From Oceanobacillus salinisoli (lineage in GTDB: Bacteria > Bacillota > Bacilli > Bacillales > Amphibacillaceae), in assembly GCF_009733865.1 (NCBI RefSeq), contig NZ_WOFB01000003.1, forward strand, positions 1 through 64,000: DNA of 64,000 nucleotides, written 5' to 3'. A program made the position numbers and the translations under genes. The notes under the pieces are model-generated. The model saw only the letters and a program-made list of their open reading frames with translations. It was not told the origin of the DNA and did no database searches. This document shows positions 28,989-38,200 of this stretch, in pieces (position 1 is the stretch's first letter; every line of letters begins with the position of its first letter).

Positions 28989-29216
28989 ATGAAAGCCCTA
29001 ATTGAATCTATTGTTACACCACTTGTTGATCACCCGGAAGATATTGCGGTGACAAAAAAAGAAGAAGGTACAAAAATTGTTTACCATCTAACGGTTCATC
29101 AAGACGATGTGGGAAAGGTGATTGGCAAGAATGGTCGTATTGCAAAAGCGATTCGTACAGTTGTTTACGCAGCTAAAACAGATGGGGAAAAGCGCATTTA
29201 CTTAGATATTATGTAG
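28989..29216 (+). CDS. khpA: KH-domain RNA-binding protein KhpA (YlqC)
   Basis: A 75-residue single KH domain with the GxxG loop in VGKVIGKNGRIAKAIR. KhpA forms an RNA-binding complex with KhpB/Jag in related Firmicutes. It lies between rpsP and ylqD as in B. subtilis, 20 bases after rpsP. Confidence 0.95.
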   Translation: MKALIESIVTPLVDHPEDIAVTKKEEGTKIVYHLTVHQDDVGKVIGKNGRIAKAIRTVVYAAKTDGEKRIYLDIM

Positions 29217-29218
29217 AC

Positions 29219-29259
29219 AAGGGAAAGGGACCATTGAGTTTTTCTTTCCCTTTTCTACA
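29219..29259 (+). terminator. Terminator after khpA
   Basis: The stem AAGGGAAAG / CTTTCCCTT is followed by TTC and a T-rich tract. Genes downstream may depend on read-through or on a promoter not identified here. Confidence 0.6.
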
Positions 29260-29307
29260 TTCTTCCATATGTTTTTATAGACCTTTTGTGAGAGTGAGGA
29301 GAGAGCG

Positions 29308-29697
29308 TTGGAAATATTGAAAAAAGTCCTGATCAAGCAAATTGTCACAGAGAAAAGCAAGGAGAAATTAAAGGAAAATTTTTATAAAGAGAAAATGCGA
29401 CTTGAACAAGAGTGTCAACAATTACTGTTTGAAAAACGAAAACTGCAAAACAAATCCGGTATTTCCAAACAGGAAATTACCCGACGTTTTCAAAAAGAAA
29501 TTAACAAACGTCGGGAAAAAATAAAACTCGTTGATTTTAAAACAGAGCAATTGGAAATGCTTGAACTAGGCAGTGAAATTCTTGAAAAAGAGGTTGAGGC
29601 TCTTGTTGAAGTCTCGGAAGGTACGCATTGGGATGAGATAATGAGCGAACAAGCAATCATTATAAAAGATGGTGTTATTGTTCGTATTGATAAATAG
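29308..29697 (+). CDS. ylqD: YlqD family protein
   Basis: A 129-residue protein of unknown function, conserved at this place between khpA and rimM. A charged coiled-coil region (about 15-75) is followed by a small beta domain ending in IIIKDGVIVRID. The start is TTG with GTGAGGAGAG upstream. Length matches B. subtilis YlqD. Confidence 0.88.
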   Translation: MEILKKVLIKQIVTEKSKEKLKENFYKEKMRLEQECQQLLFEKRKLQNKSGISKQEITRRFQKEINKRREKIKLVDFKTEQLEMLELGSEILEKEVEALVEVSEGTHWDEIMSEQAIIIKDGVIVRIDK

Positions 29698-29716
29698 AGA
29701 AACAGCAGGTGATAAA

Positions 29717-30232
29717 ATGACTATAAAAATGTTTAATATTGGAAAAGTTATTAATACGCATGGAATTCGCGGTGAAGTAAAGGTCCTGCGTATTAGTGAC
29801 TTTGAAGATCGTTTTCAAAAAGGAAACACTGTTTATTTAGTGAAAGAAAATGGGGAACAATTAAAATTAGTTATTGATGGGCACCGAATACATAAGGGAT
29901 ATGATCTTCTTCATTTTGAGGGATATAATAATCTGAATGATGTGGAGAATTTTAAAGGGTTTCATTTGAAAATATCAGAGGACCAGCTATCCAAGTTAGA
30001 GGAAAACGAATATTATTATCACGAGATTATTGGTTGTGACGTGTTTACAACAGACGACAGACGACTAGGGGAAGTAAAGGAAATCCTGTCACCTGGTGCA
30101 AACGATGTTTGGGTAGTGAAACAGCCAAAAGGCAAGGATATCTTAATTCCTTATATAGAAGAAGTAGTGAAGGATGTTCATATTGATGACAGAAAAATTG
30201 TAATTGAACCGATGGAAGGACTGCTTGATTAA
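29717..30232 (+). CDS. rimM: Ribosome maturation factor RimM
   Basis: RimM helps assemble the 30S head and binds S19. The 171 residues contain an N-terminal RimM domain ([18 protein letters not shown]) and a C-terminal PRC-barrel ([12 protein letters not shown] onward, DILIPYI). ATG 29717 follows GCAGGTGATAA; longer in-frame starts lie inside ylqD. Its stop overlaps the trmD start (TAATG). Confidence 0.96.
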   Translation: MTIKMFNIGKVINTHGIRGEVKVLRISDFEDRFQKGNTVYLVKENGEQLKLVIDGHRIHKGYDLLHFEGYNNLNDVENFKGFHLKISEDQLSKLEENEYYYHEIIGCDVFTTDDRRLGEVKEILSPGANDVWVVKQPKGKDILIPYIEEVVKDVHIDDRKIVIEPMEGLLD

Positions 30233-30963
30233 TGCAAATTGATGTACTTACACTGTTTCCTGAAATGTTTACAGGTGTATTTCATAACTCGATATTAAAA
30301 AAAGCACATGATAAAGGTCAGTTCACCTATAATCTTGTGAATTTTAGAGAGTATGCAAAAAATAAACACAATAAAGTAGATGATTATCCTTACGGTGGTG
30401 GAGCTGGAATGGTTCTCTCCCCGCAGCCAGTGTTTGATGCGGTTGAATCCATTACAAAAAAAACTAAGAAAAAGCCAAGGATTATCCTGATGTGTCCACA
30501 AGGAGAAACATATAGTCAAAAAAAAGCAGAACAATTGGCAGAAGAGGAACATCTAATTTTAATTTGCGGGCATTATGAAGGTTATGACGAACGAATTAGA
30601 GAGAACTTGGTGACAGATGAAATATCGATTGGTGATTACGTATTAACTGGTGGTGAATTGGGTGCTATGGTTGTTGTCGACAGTGTGGTTCGTTTGCTGC
30701 CAGAGGTACTGGGAAACGAAGAATCGGCACCACAGGATTCATTTTCAACCGGATTGCTGGAACATCCTCATTATACCCGCCCTGCTGAATTTCGTGGAAT
30801 GAAAGTACCAGATGTACTATTATCAGGAAATCATGCAAAAATAGAATCATGGCGCAGGGAACAATCGTTAAAAAGAACATATGATCGCCGCAAGGACTTA
30901 TTGGATTTCATCAATCTTTCGGAAGAGGATAAAAAGCTATTAAATAGATGGCAGGAAAAGTAA
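30232..30963 (+). CDS. trmD: tRNA (guanine-37-N1)-methyltransferase
   Basis: TrmD makes m1G37 in tRNAs and prevents frameshifting. This 243-residue SPOUT methyltransferase shows [27 protein letters not shown] and the knot motif [17 protein letters not shown]. Translation is coupled to rimM by an overlapping stop and start. Confidence 0.97.
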   Translation: MQIDVLTLFPEMFTGVFHNSILKKAHDKGQFTYNLVNFREYAKNKHNKVDDYPYGGGAGMVLSPQPVFDAVESITKKTKKKPRIILMCPQGETYSQKKAEQLAEEEHLILICGHYEGYDERIRENLVTDEISIGDYVLTGGELGAMVVVDSVVRLLPEVLGNEESAPQDSFSTGLLEHPHYTRPAEFRGMKVPDVLLSGNHAKIESWRREQSLKRTYDRRKDLLDFINLSEEDKKLLNRWQEK

Positions 30964-30982
30964 AATAATACGCTAAATATAG

Positions 30983-31011
30983 TTGAACAAATAATTTTGT
31001 TATGATATATT
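30983..31011 (+). promoter_or_regulatory. Sigma-A promoter for rplS
   Basis: TTGAAC (30983-30988), a 17-base spacer and TATATT (31006-31011). Confidence 0.55.
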
Positions 31012-31017
31012 AATTAT

Positions 31018-31104
31018 TGTGCTTAAGTACGTTTAGGCCGTAAAACGATGTTCCGCTGTTCTTTAAAAGAATGATGAGCATTAGTTTGGAAGGAGTGAAG
31101 TAGG
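31018..31104 (+). promoter_or_regulatory. L19 (rplS) leader candidate
   Basis: The roughly 85-base 5' leader before rplS can fold with ATGTTC pairing GAGCAT (one G-U) around an inner GTTCTTT / AAAGAAT hairpin. An L19 autoregulatory leader is a known family in Bacillaceae and lies at this spot. The assignment rests mainly on position. Confidence 0.5.
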
Positions 31105-31449
31105 ATGCAACAATTAATTGCAGACATTACGAAAGATCAATTACGCACAGACCATCCTGAATTCCGCCCTGGTGATACGGTAAAAGTTCACGTTAAGGTT
31201 GTGGAAGGAACTCGTGAGCGTATCCAGGTGTTTGAAGGTGTTGTTATTAAACGCCAAAACGGTGGAATCAGTGAAACATTTACAGTAAGAAAAATTTCTT
31301 ATGGTGTAGGTGTTGAGCGTACATTCCCAGTACATTCACCTCGTGTTGATAAGATTGAAGTAACTCGTCGTGGTGTAGTACGTCGTGCGAAATTATACTA
31401 CTTACGTAATCTACGTGGTAAAGCTGCACGTATTAAAGAACGCCGATAA
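31105..31449 (+). CDS. rplS: 50S ribosomal protein L19
   Basis: A 114-residue ribosomal protein at the subunit interface, with canonical [20 protein letters not shown] and [10 protein letters not shown], and ending in [17 protein letters not shown] precedes the ATG. Confidence 0.98.
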   Translation: MQQLIADITKDQLRTDHPEFRPGDTVKVHVKVVEGTRERIQVFEGVVIKRQNGGISETFTVRKISYGVGVERTFPVHSPRVDKIEVTRRGVVRRAKLYYLRNLRGKAARIKERR

Positions 31450-31516
31450 TAATTCAATAGCTGAAGTGTCAGTTTACACAGATGCTAGACGAATAAAATG
31501 GAACTGTATAACAGTG

Positions 31517-31555
31517 ATGAAAAAGGAACTTGGGCTTAGCACAAGCTCCTTTTTT
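31517..31555 (+). terminator. Terminator after rplS
   Basis: The stem AAAAGGAACTTG / CAAGCTCCTTTT (one mismatch) is followed by T residues. Confidence 0.75.
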
Positions 31556-31693
31556 ATTACATTTTGTATCGTATCTTTAAAATCATTTAGTTGGATTAGA
31601 AAAATAAATGAGTTTTTTTAATCTTTCTCATTAATTTTGGAGGATATGATAAACTATAGTATATAGAGATTTGCACGGCGCGGAGGAGAACGA

Positions 31694-32254
31694 ATGGCTG
31701 ATAAAAATAACGAATGGTTTGATTGGTTAAAAGCACTTTTATTTGCATTAGGATTAGCATTTATTGTGAGAATGTTCCTTTTTTCTCCGATTGTTGTAGA
31801 TGGACCATCCATGTTACCAACCCTACATGACCAAGATCAAATGATTGTAAACAAATTTACTTATAAAATTAGTGAGCCAGAACGCTTTGATATCGTTGTC
31901 TTTCATGCGTCTGCACAAAAGGATTTTATTAAACGGGTAATTGGATTGCCTGGTGAACATGTGGAAGTTAAAGATGAAGTATTATACATAAACGGGGAAC
32001 CTGTCGAAGAGCCATTTTTAAGAGAACAAAAAGAGAACATGAAATCCTACCAAACGATTACAAATGATTTCACCATGGAGGATTTGCCTGGTGAGTATGA
32101 AGTGATTCCAGAAGGACATGTTCTTGTGTTGGGGGATAATCGTGGGAATTCAACCGACAGTAGGATGTTGGGCGTCATTTCCATGGACCAGATTGTTGGG
32201 GAAGCAAGCCTTATTTATTGGCCATTGGACAGGATGCAATTTGTAGGAAAGTAG
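31694..32254 (+). CDS. lepB: Type I signal peptidase (SipS/SipT-like)
   Basis: It removes signal peptides from exported proteins at the outer face of the membrane. The 186 residues have one N-terminal transmembrane segment (about 11-31). The Ser/Lys dyad is S39 (DGPSMLPTL) and K80 (FIKRVIGLPGE). GDNRGNSTDSR is box E. The short single-TM form is typical of Gram-positive enzymes. GGAGGAG precedes the ATG. Confidence 0.95.
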   Translation: MADKNNEWFDWLKALLFALGLAFIVRMFLFSPIVVDGPSMLPTLHDQDQMIVNKFTYKISEPERFDIVVFHASAQKDFIKRVIGLPGEHVEVKDEVLYINGEPVEEPFLREQKENMKSYQTITNDFTMEDLPGEYEVIPEGHVLVLGDNRGNSTDSRMLGVISMDQIVGEASLIYWPLDRMQFVGK

Positions 32255-32264
32255 GTTTTTTCTT

Positions 32265-33107
32265 ATGACAATACAGTGGTTCCCGGGACATATGTCGAAA
32301 GCCAAACGGGAAGTTGAAGAAAAGTTAAAGTTAGTGGACTTTGTAATAGAACTGTTGGATGCCAGAGCACCATTATCATCGCAAAATCCAATGCTGCAGC
32401 AAGCACTGCAAAATAAATCTAAAATGGTAGTCCTAATGAAAAAAGATTTAGCTGATCCACGAACAACGGAAAAATGGTTAACTTATTTTCAGGAAAAAAA
32501 TATTCCAGCTATTGCAGTGGATGTGAATGATAAAGCAGATATAAAAAGTGTAATTCAGCTTGCCAAAGAATTGGGACAAGAGAAAATGAAAAAACTCGAA
32601 AAAAAGGGAATCAAACCAAGGCCATCCCGCGCAATGATTGTCGGTATTCCTAATGTTGGGAAATCAACGCTGATCAATCGCTTAGTCAATAAAAAAATAG
32701 CGAAAACAGGTGACAGACCTGGTATTACCAAACATCAATTATGGATAAAAGTGAAAAAGGATTTTGAACTGCTCGATACACCCGGGATACTCTGGCCCAA
32801 ATTTGAAGATCAGACCGTTGCCCATCGTCTGGCAGCAATAGGTACTATTAAGGATCAGCTGCTGTCATTACAGGATATTGTGGCTTTTGTTATTAGATAC
32901 ATGCAAGAGCATTATCCGGATTCACTGATGGAACGATATCAGATCGATGAAAATATGGACGATATGTGGGATATTTTTGTTAAAATTGGTAAACAGCGAG
33001 GGGCCCTGGAAAGCGGTGGAAATGTAAACTTTGATAAAGTTTCGGATATTGTTCTCAGAGACTTACGAACAGGAAGGCTTGGAAGAATAACACTGGAAAC
33101 ACCATAA
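32265..33107 (+). CDS. rbgA: Ribosome biogenesis GTPase RbgA (YlqF)
   Basis: RbgA drives a late step of 50S assembly. The 280 residues have circularly permuted G motifs: G4-like MKKDL, G1 GIPNVGKSTLINRL, G3 DTPGI, and N-terminal IQWFPGHMSKAKRE. A C-terminal ANTAR-like helical domain follows. It lies 10 bases after lepB, the usual rplS-lepB-rbgA order of several Bacillaceae. Confidence 0.96.
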   Translation: MTIQWFPGHMSKAKREVEEKLKLVDFVIELLDARAPLSSQNPMLQQALQNKSKMVVLMKKDLADPRTTEKWLTYFQEKNIPAIAVDVNDKADIKSVIQLAKELGQEKMKKLEKKGIKPRPSRAMIVGIPNVGKSTLINRLVNKKIAKTGDRPGITKHQLWIKVKKDFELLDTPGILWPKFEDQTVAHRLAAIGTIKDQLLSLQDIVAFVIRYMQEHYPDSLMERYQIDENMDDMWDIFVKIGKQRGALESGGNVNFDKVSDIVLRDLRTGRLGRITLETP

Positions 33108-33127
33108 GGATTATGCGGCATGCATCT

Positions 33128-33154
33128 TAGGATGGGTGTCCTATTTTTTTTGCA
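33128..33154 (+). terminator. Terminator after rbgA
   Basis: TAGGA and TCCTA flank TGGGTG and are followed by eight T residues. Confidence 0.55.
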
Positions 33155-33240
33155 CCAGGAAAGTATTAGACAAATAAGTGATTCCGGACGTAGCTTTAAG
33201 CTATTACCTCCTATGTAACTCTAAAAGACGACGAATGCGG

Positions 33241-34005
33241 GGTTTTCTAAAAAGTTGTTGCTTTTTTACAGGAAAACTTTATTTCGCATTTGATATAAAC
33301 TCCTCACAAAGTAGGATATTGCTTACATTCCTCTCCGGAAATACACTACGCGCACCTTAGGGCGACCCGTGAGCCTCCTCGTGCTGTCTCGTCTTTAGGG
33401 GTCTCACTCTGGTCACTGTTCCCGTAGGAGTCTTCGTGTATTTCCTCCGCTGGGTTTGTGCTATTCAACTTTCTATCTGAGTATTACTAACCTATTTTGA
33501 TTGGATTAGAGAATAGTTTATTTCTCTAGAATACAAAGATTTTTTCTTTTTTATGAGTAACAAGCAGTCTAGTGCATTATGTATCTTTTTACATAGAATA
33601 AATTAAGCTCTATCTTCAGGTGAAAAGAAGCTTATTATCAAACGTCCCTTTTATAAGTTATAGCTATACATAAATCAGAAAATCAGTACTAGCGTAGGAA
33701 GAATACGTAGACCCCTGTGGGAATAGCACGTTCCAGACCTGAGCAGCGAGGGTACTACTTGAGTAATCTTCTTTGTTCCCTTGGGCCGAGGAAGTCTACT
33801 ATGAAGCGTTACTAGAAGACGCAGGCGCACCGGTTTTCCGCGAGGAGGCTTTAGGTCGTGCCCACGAACCGTAAGTATTCTGCCGGAGAGAATGCAAGCA
33901 CGCTATCATCATTAGAACAAGCGAGAGCCACGATAAGAATTTTCATTAGTTCTAAGTTTATATAAATTACATCACAATAAACTTTGCGAAATGAGCCTTT
34001 ATTAA
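33241..34005. repeat. Compound repeat, copy B (rbgA-rnhB gap)
   Basis: About 765 bases with two inverted modules. Module B1 (33337-33445, minus sense) is bounded by perfect 10-bp inverted repeats GGAAATACAC / GTGTATTTCC and contains the 76-base match to copy A. Module B2 (33700-33881, plus sense) has AGAATAC / GTATTCT ends. Positions 33742-33994 closely match the reverse complement of 47608-47853. The outer edges carry the family ends: ATTTGATATAAACT at 33286-33301 and AGTTTATATAAATT at 33955-33968. No reading frame here looks real. Confidence 0.8.
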
Positions 34006-34112
34006 CTAAGTGTTCAAAATGTTCTAAGTGAACATACGCCCGAAAAGGCTATATAATAGAACTACATAAAGCTGGGATACATACCGATATAAAAGAAAGA
34101 GAGACAGGTGTA

Positions 34113-34916
34113 ATGATGAAGAAACAATCCATTGCTGATTTAAGGCGTTTATTTGAAAATGGAGAATTAAAGGAAGAGAAAATAAAGGAATTAAAAACAG
34201 ATGAACGAAAAGGTGTACAAAGTCTAGTTAAAGCTTACGAGAAACAAAGACAAAAAGAACAGGAGCTAGAGAAAAAGTTTAGCGAAATGTCCCAATTTGA
34301 ACACCGTGCCATTCAGTTAGGGAAGAAGTTTGTTGCTGGTGTGGATGAAGCGGGAAGAGGTCCGTTAGCTGGTCCTGTAGTTGCTGCTGCAGTGATTTTA
34401 CCGGATGATTTTAAACTGCTGGGTTTAAATGATTCGAAACAATTAAATGAGGCTGCGAGAGAAAACTATTTCACTATTATAAAAAACAAGGCTATTAGTT
34501 ATGGAGTTGCAGTAATTGATAGTCAAACCATCGATAGAATCAATATATTTGAAGCTACAAAATTAGCGATGAGGGGGGCCATCCAAAAACTCCATGTTCT
34601 TCCCAATCATGTGTTAATTGACGCGGTACAATTAACAGACCTTCCCTGTACATCGGAATCCATTATTAAAGGCGATTCTAAAAGCATATCCATTGCTGCA
34701 GCGAGTATACTGGCGAAAGTAACTCGTGACCATATCATGAGAGAGATACATATGGAATTTCCTGAATACGATTTTGCAGCAAATATGGGATATGGAACAA
34801 AGCATCATATGAAAAAACTGGAAGAACTTGGTGCAACTCCTTATCACCGGAAGACATTTGCACCAGTAAGAAATGTGTTGGAGAAAAAGGAGGGGGCTAC
34901 AACTGAATATTTATAG
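34113..34916 (+). CDS. rnhB: Ribonuclease HII
   Basis: RNase HII cuts RNA in RNA/DNA hybrids and removes misincorporated ribonucleotides. The 267 residues carry the N-terminal Firmicute extension (about 1-70), then AGVDEAGRGPLAGPVVAA with the first catalytic acids, SKQL, VLIDAVQL, and IKGDSKSISIAAASILAKVTRD. ATG 34113 or 34116 both fit GACAGGTG. Its end contains the ribosome-binding site of the next gene. Confidence 0.96.
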   Translation: MMKKQSIADLRRLFENGELKEEKIKELKTDERKGVQSLVKAYEKQRQKEQELEKKFSEMSQFEHRAIQLGKKFVAGVDEAGRGPLAGPVVAAAVILPDDFKLLGLNDSKQLNEAARENYFTIIKNKAISYGVAVIDSQTIDRINIFEATKLAMRGAIQKLHVLPNHVLIDAVQLTDLPCTSESIIKGDSKSISIAAASILAKVTRDHIMREIHMEFPEYDFAANMGYGTKHHMKKLEELGATPYHRKTFAPVRNVLEKKEGATTEYL

Positions 34917-36651
34917 GACTGGAGGAGGACAACTTTTTAAGACGTCCTCTATTTCATCAACACTTAATCAAGGACAGATTATCAAAGGCCAGGTAGCCAA
35001 GCTATATCCTGAAAATAAGGCACTCATTCAGTTAAATAATCAAACATTAATCGCAAAATTGGAAGCACCTTTAGTTATTGGCGGGAAATATCATTTTCAA
35101 GTACAGTTAAAGAATAATGTCTTATATTTAAAGGTAATTGGAGAAAAACTTAAAAATCAATCTAAGTTGGATGCATCCGTTCTTTTACAACACTTAGGAT
35201 TAAAAGCCAATCAGGCAAATCGTGTATTTGTCCAACAATTGATGAGGGAAGGCGTTCCTTTTGAACAGCATCAGCTTGCCAGTGCTATACCATTACTGCA
35301 TCAACATAAAAATGATGAAAAGGTTCAAGATGTATTAAAAGAATTAATTAACCGCAATTTGCCAATTACAGAAAGATTATTTCAAGCTTTTCTTTCGTAT
35401 AAGACTTCGAACCAATCGGAATTAATGTGGAACCTGTTAAACCAGTTAGAGCAAAATGGTGACGATAATCCGTTATATGATCATTTAAGAAATACAGTAG
35501 CACCTGCTCTTTCAGAAAAAGAGGCTTTGGTCAAGCATATTATGTCAGACATTGGTAGGAATTCACAGCAGTTTTTTCAAATTTTAAAAACTTCACAGCT
35601 AGTGGATTCAAATGTAGATTTTAATGAATGGAAATCACAGTGGGAAGTATTTTCTCAATCAAATAAACATTCGATGCCACTGCCATTTAGATTAGATTCT
35701 GGAGATATGCGGGAATTATTGGAGACTATGAGCAAAAATAGAGGATTACTGCTAGAACAGGCGGAACCCCTTTTACAAAATTGGGGAGTAAAATTACAAA
35801 CAGCGATAAACAGAAATGAGTCGTTGAATCATAATGATTTTATCTCATTTAAAAAGCAGTTATCTACTTTAATAGAGATGCTAAATCAAAATAAAGAAAT
35901 GAAGATTAACAATCATCCAAGCTCTTTGCATGAAGCATTCCGTCTCTTACAAACATTAAGTACGGATGAAGTATATAAAGTGATTCAATCTAGACTAGCT
36001 TCGATAAAACATGATCATGGATTTATAAACATGGGGCCGAAAGATCAGTTATTGCAGCAATTTAACCAGTTTTTTACGGTTACCGGACTGGACTATGAAT
36101 ACAGAATACATCACCAAATGGAACAAGAACAAACCATTAAAGGTCTGCTATTACAACTTATAGCAAATAACGACGGTTCATACCATGATCATGCAGCAAA
36201 ATTACTCCATTTTATGAATGGCATGCAATTAAATACAGTGACTGAAATGGATAATTTTGTACATGCCAATTTTCAAATACCTGGGGAAAGGTTAGGGCTG
36301 AAAAGTGATTTGAATCTTGAAATGGAGAGCAGAAAAACAAAAGATGGGGAAATTAGTCCTGATTTTTGTCGGATTTATTTTTATTTAGAACTTGCTAACT
36401 TAAAAGAAACGATGATTGATATGAATATTCAACAACGAAACGTCACCTTAACCATCTATAATAATACAGAATCATTAAAAAATCAGACCCTTTCATTACA
36501 ACCTTTATTAAAGTCTGGTTTGGAAAAATTGAACTATCATCTGACAGCAATCTCTTTTAAACCAATTCCATCCGAGACAAATAACGATTACCCTTTAAAA
36601 GACAAGAAGCTATTTCAATCTTCTTATCAAGGAGTTGACTATCGAATATGA
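34903..36651 (+). CDS. ylqG: YlqG-like protein with FliK-type hook-length-control C-terminus
   Basis: A 582-residue glutamine- and leucine-rich protein of unknown role. The N-terminus has GQIIKGQVAKLYPENKALIQL, a small beta domain. A long helical middle follows. The C-terminal 110 residues (IYFYLELANLKETMIDMN, then QPLLKSGLEKLNYHL) resemble the Flg_hook domain of FliK. The only well-placed ribosome-binding site, AAGGAGGGGG (34887-34896), points to CTG 34903; ATG 34873 in the same frame has none. It overlaps rnhB by 14 bases and ylqH by 4. Confidence 0.78.
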   Translation: MNIYRTGGGQLFKTSSISSTLNQGQIIKGQVAKLYPENKALIQLNNQTLIAKLEAPLVIGGKYHFQVQLKNNVLYLKVIGEKLKNQSKLDASVLLQHLGLKANQANRVFVQQLMREGVPFEQHQLASAIPLLHQHKNDEKVQDVLKELINRNLPITERLFQAFLSYKTSNQSELMWNLLNQLEQNGDDNPLYDHLRNTVAPALSEKEALVKHIMSDIGRNSQQFFQILKTSQLVDSNVDFNEWKSQWEVFSQSNKHSMPLPFRLDSGDMRELLETMSKNRGLLLEQAEPLLQNWGVKLQTAINRNESLNHNDFISFKKQLSTLIEMLNQNKEMKINNHPSSLHEAFRLLQTLSTDEVYKVIQSRLASIKHDHGFINMGPKDQLLQQFNQFFTVTGLDYEYRIHHQMEQEQTIKGLLLQLIANNDGSYHDHAAKLLHFMNGMQLNTVTEMDNFVHANFQIPGERLGLKSDLNLEMESRKTKDGEISPDFCRIYFYLELANLKETMIDMNIQQRNVTLTIYNNTESLKNQTLSLQPLLKSGLEKLNYHLTAISFKPIPSETNNDYPLKDKKLFQSSYQGVDYRI

Positions 36652-36923
36652 CCAATATGCAAAAGAAAGCCGCTGCTCTAAAATATGATTTGGAAAAGAA
36701 TGCTGCACCAGTCCTGTCTGCATCTGGAAAAGGCTTGATTGCTGAAGAAATCATAGAAAGGGCAACGAAAAATAATATTCCAATATTGGAGGATCCCTCC
36801 TTAGTTGAATTGCTTGCAAAATTAAATATAAATGAGACAATCCCAGCTGAATTATACGAGGCGGTTGCTGAGGTATTTGCGTTTATTTACCGAACAGACC
36901 AAAGTTTAGAGAAAAAAATATGA
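36648..36923 (+). CDS. ylqH: FlhB C-terminal-domain-like protein (YlqH/FlhX)
   Basis: A 91-residue soluble protein matching only the cytoplasmic C-terminal part of FlhB, the export-gate specificity switch: AALKYDLEKNAAPVLSASGKGLIAEEII, then IPILEDPSLVELL and IPAELYEAVAEVFAFIY. The membrane part and the NPTH self-cleavage motif are absent, with the frame starting where cleaved FlhB would. Its gene is coupled to the FliK-like ylqG. Function is not established. Confidence 0.9.
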   Translation: MTNMQKKAAALKYDLEKNAAPVLSASGKGLIAEEIIERATKNNIPILEDPSLVELLAKLNINETIPAELYEAVAEVFAFIYRTDQSLEKKI

Positions 36924-36954
36924 CAATTTTGTGATTAATATTAGATAGTTTTTC

Positions 36955-36983
36955 TTGTTAAATGCTTATTTTTCTAATACAAT
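36955..36983 (+). promoter_or_regulatory. Sigma-A promoter for sucCD
   Basis: TTGTTA (36955-36960), a 17-base spacer and TACAAT (36978-36983), 33 bases before sucC. Confidence 0.6.
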
Positions 36984-37016
36984 GAAATTGCAGTAAATTT
37001 GTTAGGAGGATGAACG

Positions 37017-38177
37017 ATGAACATTCACGAGTACCAAGGTAAAGAAGTCTTACGTGAATTTGGTGTAAAAGTTCCTAATGGACACGTAGCATATACAGTT
37101 GATGAAGCTGTAGAAGCAGCGGAAAAGTTAGGCACTGCTGTAACCGTTGTCAAGGCACAAATTCATGCTGGAGGACGCGGTAAAGCAGGTGGTGTTAAGG
37201 TTGCAAAGAATTTGGATGAAGTACGTACATACGCCGATGAAATATTAGGAAAAACATTGGTCACTCATCAAACAGGACCAGAAGGGAAAGAAGTAAAACG
37301 CCTTCTAATTGAAGAAGGATGTGATATTAAAAAAGAATATTACATAGGTGTTGTTCTCGATCGTGCTACATCCCGTGTCGTAATGATGGCATCAGAAGAA
37401 GGTGGAACAGAGATTGAGGAAGTGGCTGCAGAAACACCAGAAAAAATCTTTAAGGAAGTAATTGACCCTGTTGTTGGACTAGCACCTTATCAAGCTCGCA
37501 GATTAGCATTTAATATCAATATTCCAGATGAGTTAGTAGGAAAAACGGTTAAATTTATGACAGGGCTATATGAGGCATTCGTAGCAAAAGATTGTTCGAT
37601 TGCAGAAATTAATCCGCTAGTTACAACTGGAGATGGGGAAGTAATGGCATTGGATGCAAAGTTAAATTTCGATGATAATGCCTTATATCGTCAATCTGAG
37701 ATTACGGAATTGCGTGATTTAGATGAAGAAGATGAAAAAGAAATTGAGGCTTCTAAATATGACCTGAGTTATGTTGCACTAGATGGGAATATTGGCTGTA
37801 TGGTAAATGGTGCTGGTCTTGCGATGTCAACGATGGATATTATTAAATATTTTGGCGGAGAACCGGCTAACTTCCTTGATGTTGGGGGCGGTGCTACTGC
37901 TGAGAAAGTTACGGAAGCGTTTAAAATCATTTTATCCGATCCAAATGTTAAGGGCATTTTTGTAAATATTTTTGGTGGAATAATGAAGTGTGATGTTATT
38001 GCGGAAGGTGTTGTAGAAGCAACAAAACAAGTAGGATTAGAGATTCCGCTAGTTGTACGTCTAGAGGGAACTAATGTGGACTTAGGCAAGAAAATTCTAA
38101 ACGAATCCGGATTAAATATCACTTCAGCAGATTCTATGGCTGATGGCGCGGAAAAAATTGTTTCTATGGTGAAATAA
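37017..38177 (+). CDS. sucC: Succinyl-CoA synthetase beta subunit (ADP-forming)
   Basis: SucC with SucD converts succinyl-CoA to succinate with ATP formation in the TCA cycle. The 386 residues have an N-terminal ATP-grasp domain ([41 protein letters not shown]) and a C-terminal ligase domain with [11 protein letters not shown] and [11 protein letters not shown]. Own promoter and AGGAGGATG upstream. Confidence 0.98.
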   Translation: MNIHEYQGKEVLREFGVKVPNGHVAYTVDEAVEAAEKLGTAVTVVKAQIHAGGRGKAGGVKVAKNLDEVRTYADEILGKTLVTHQTGPEGKEVKRLLIEEGCDIKKEYYIGVVLDRATSRVVMMASEEGGTEIEEVAAETPEKIFKEVIDPVVGLAPYQARRLAFNINIPDELVGKTVKFMTGLYEAFVAKDCSIAEINPLVTTGDGEVMALDAKLNFDDNALYRQSEITELRDLDEEDEKEIEASKYDLSYVALDGNIGCMVNGAGLAMSTMDIIKYFGGEPANFLDVGGGATAEKVTEAFKIILSDPNVKGIFVNIFGGIMKCDVIAEGVVEATKQVGLEIPLVVRLEGTNVDLGKKILNESGLNITSADSMADGAEKIVSMVK

Positions 38178-38200
38178 TAACTTAGAAAGGACGGACGAAA

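Noticed and set aside
33178-33360. 60-codon frame at the start of repeat copy B
   Set aside because: It runs through repeat sequence; similar frames at 47575-47763 are also repeat-derived.
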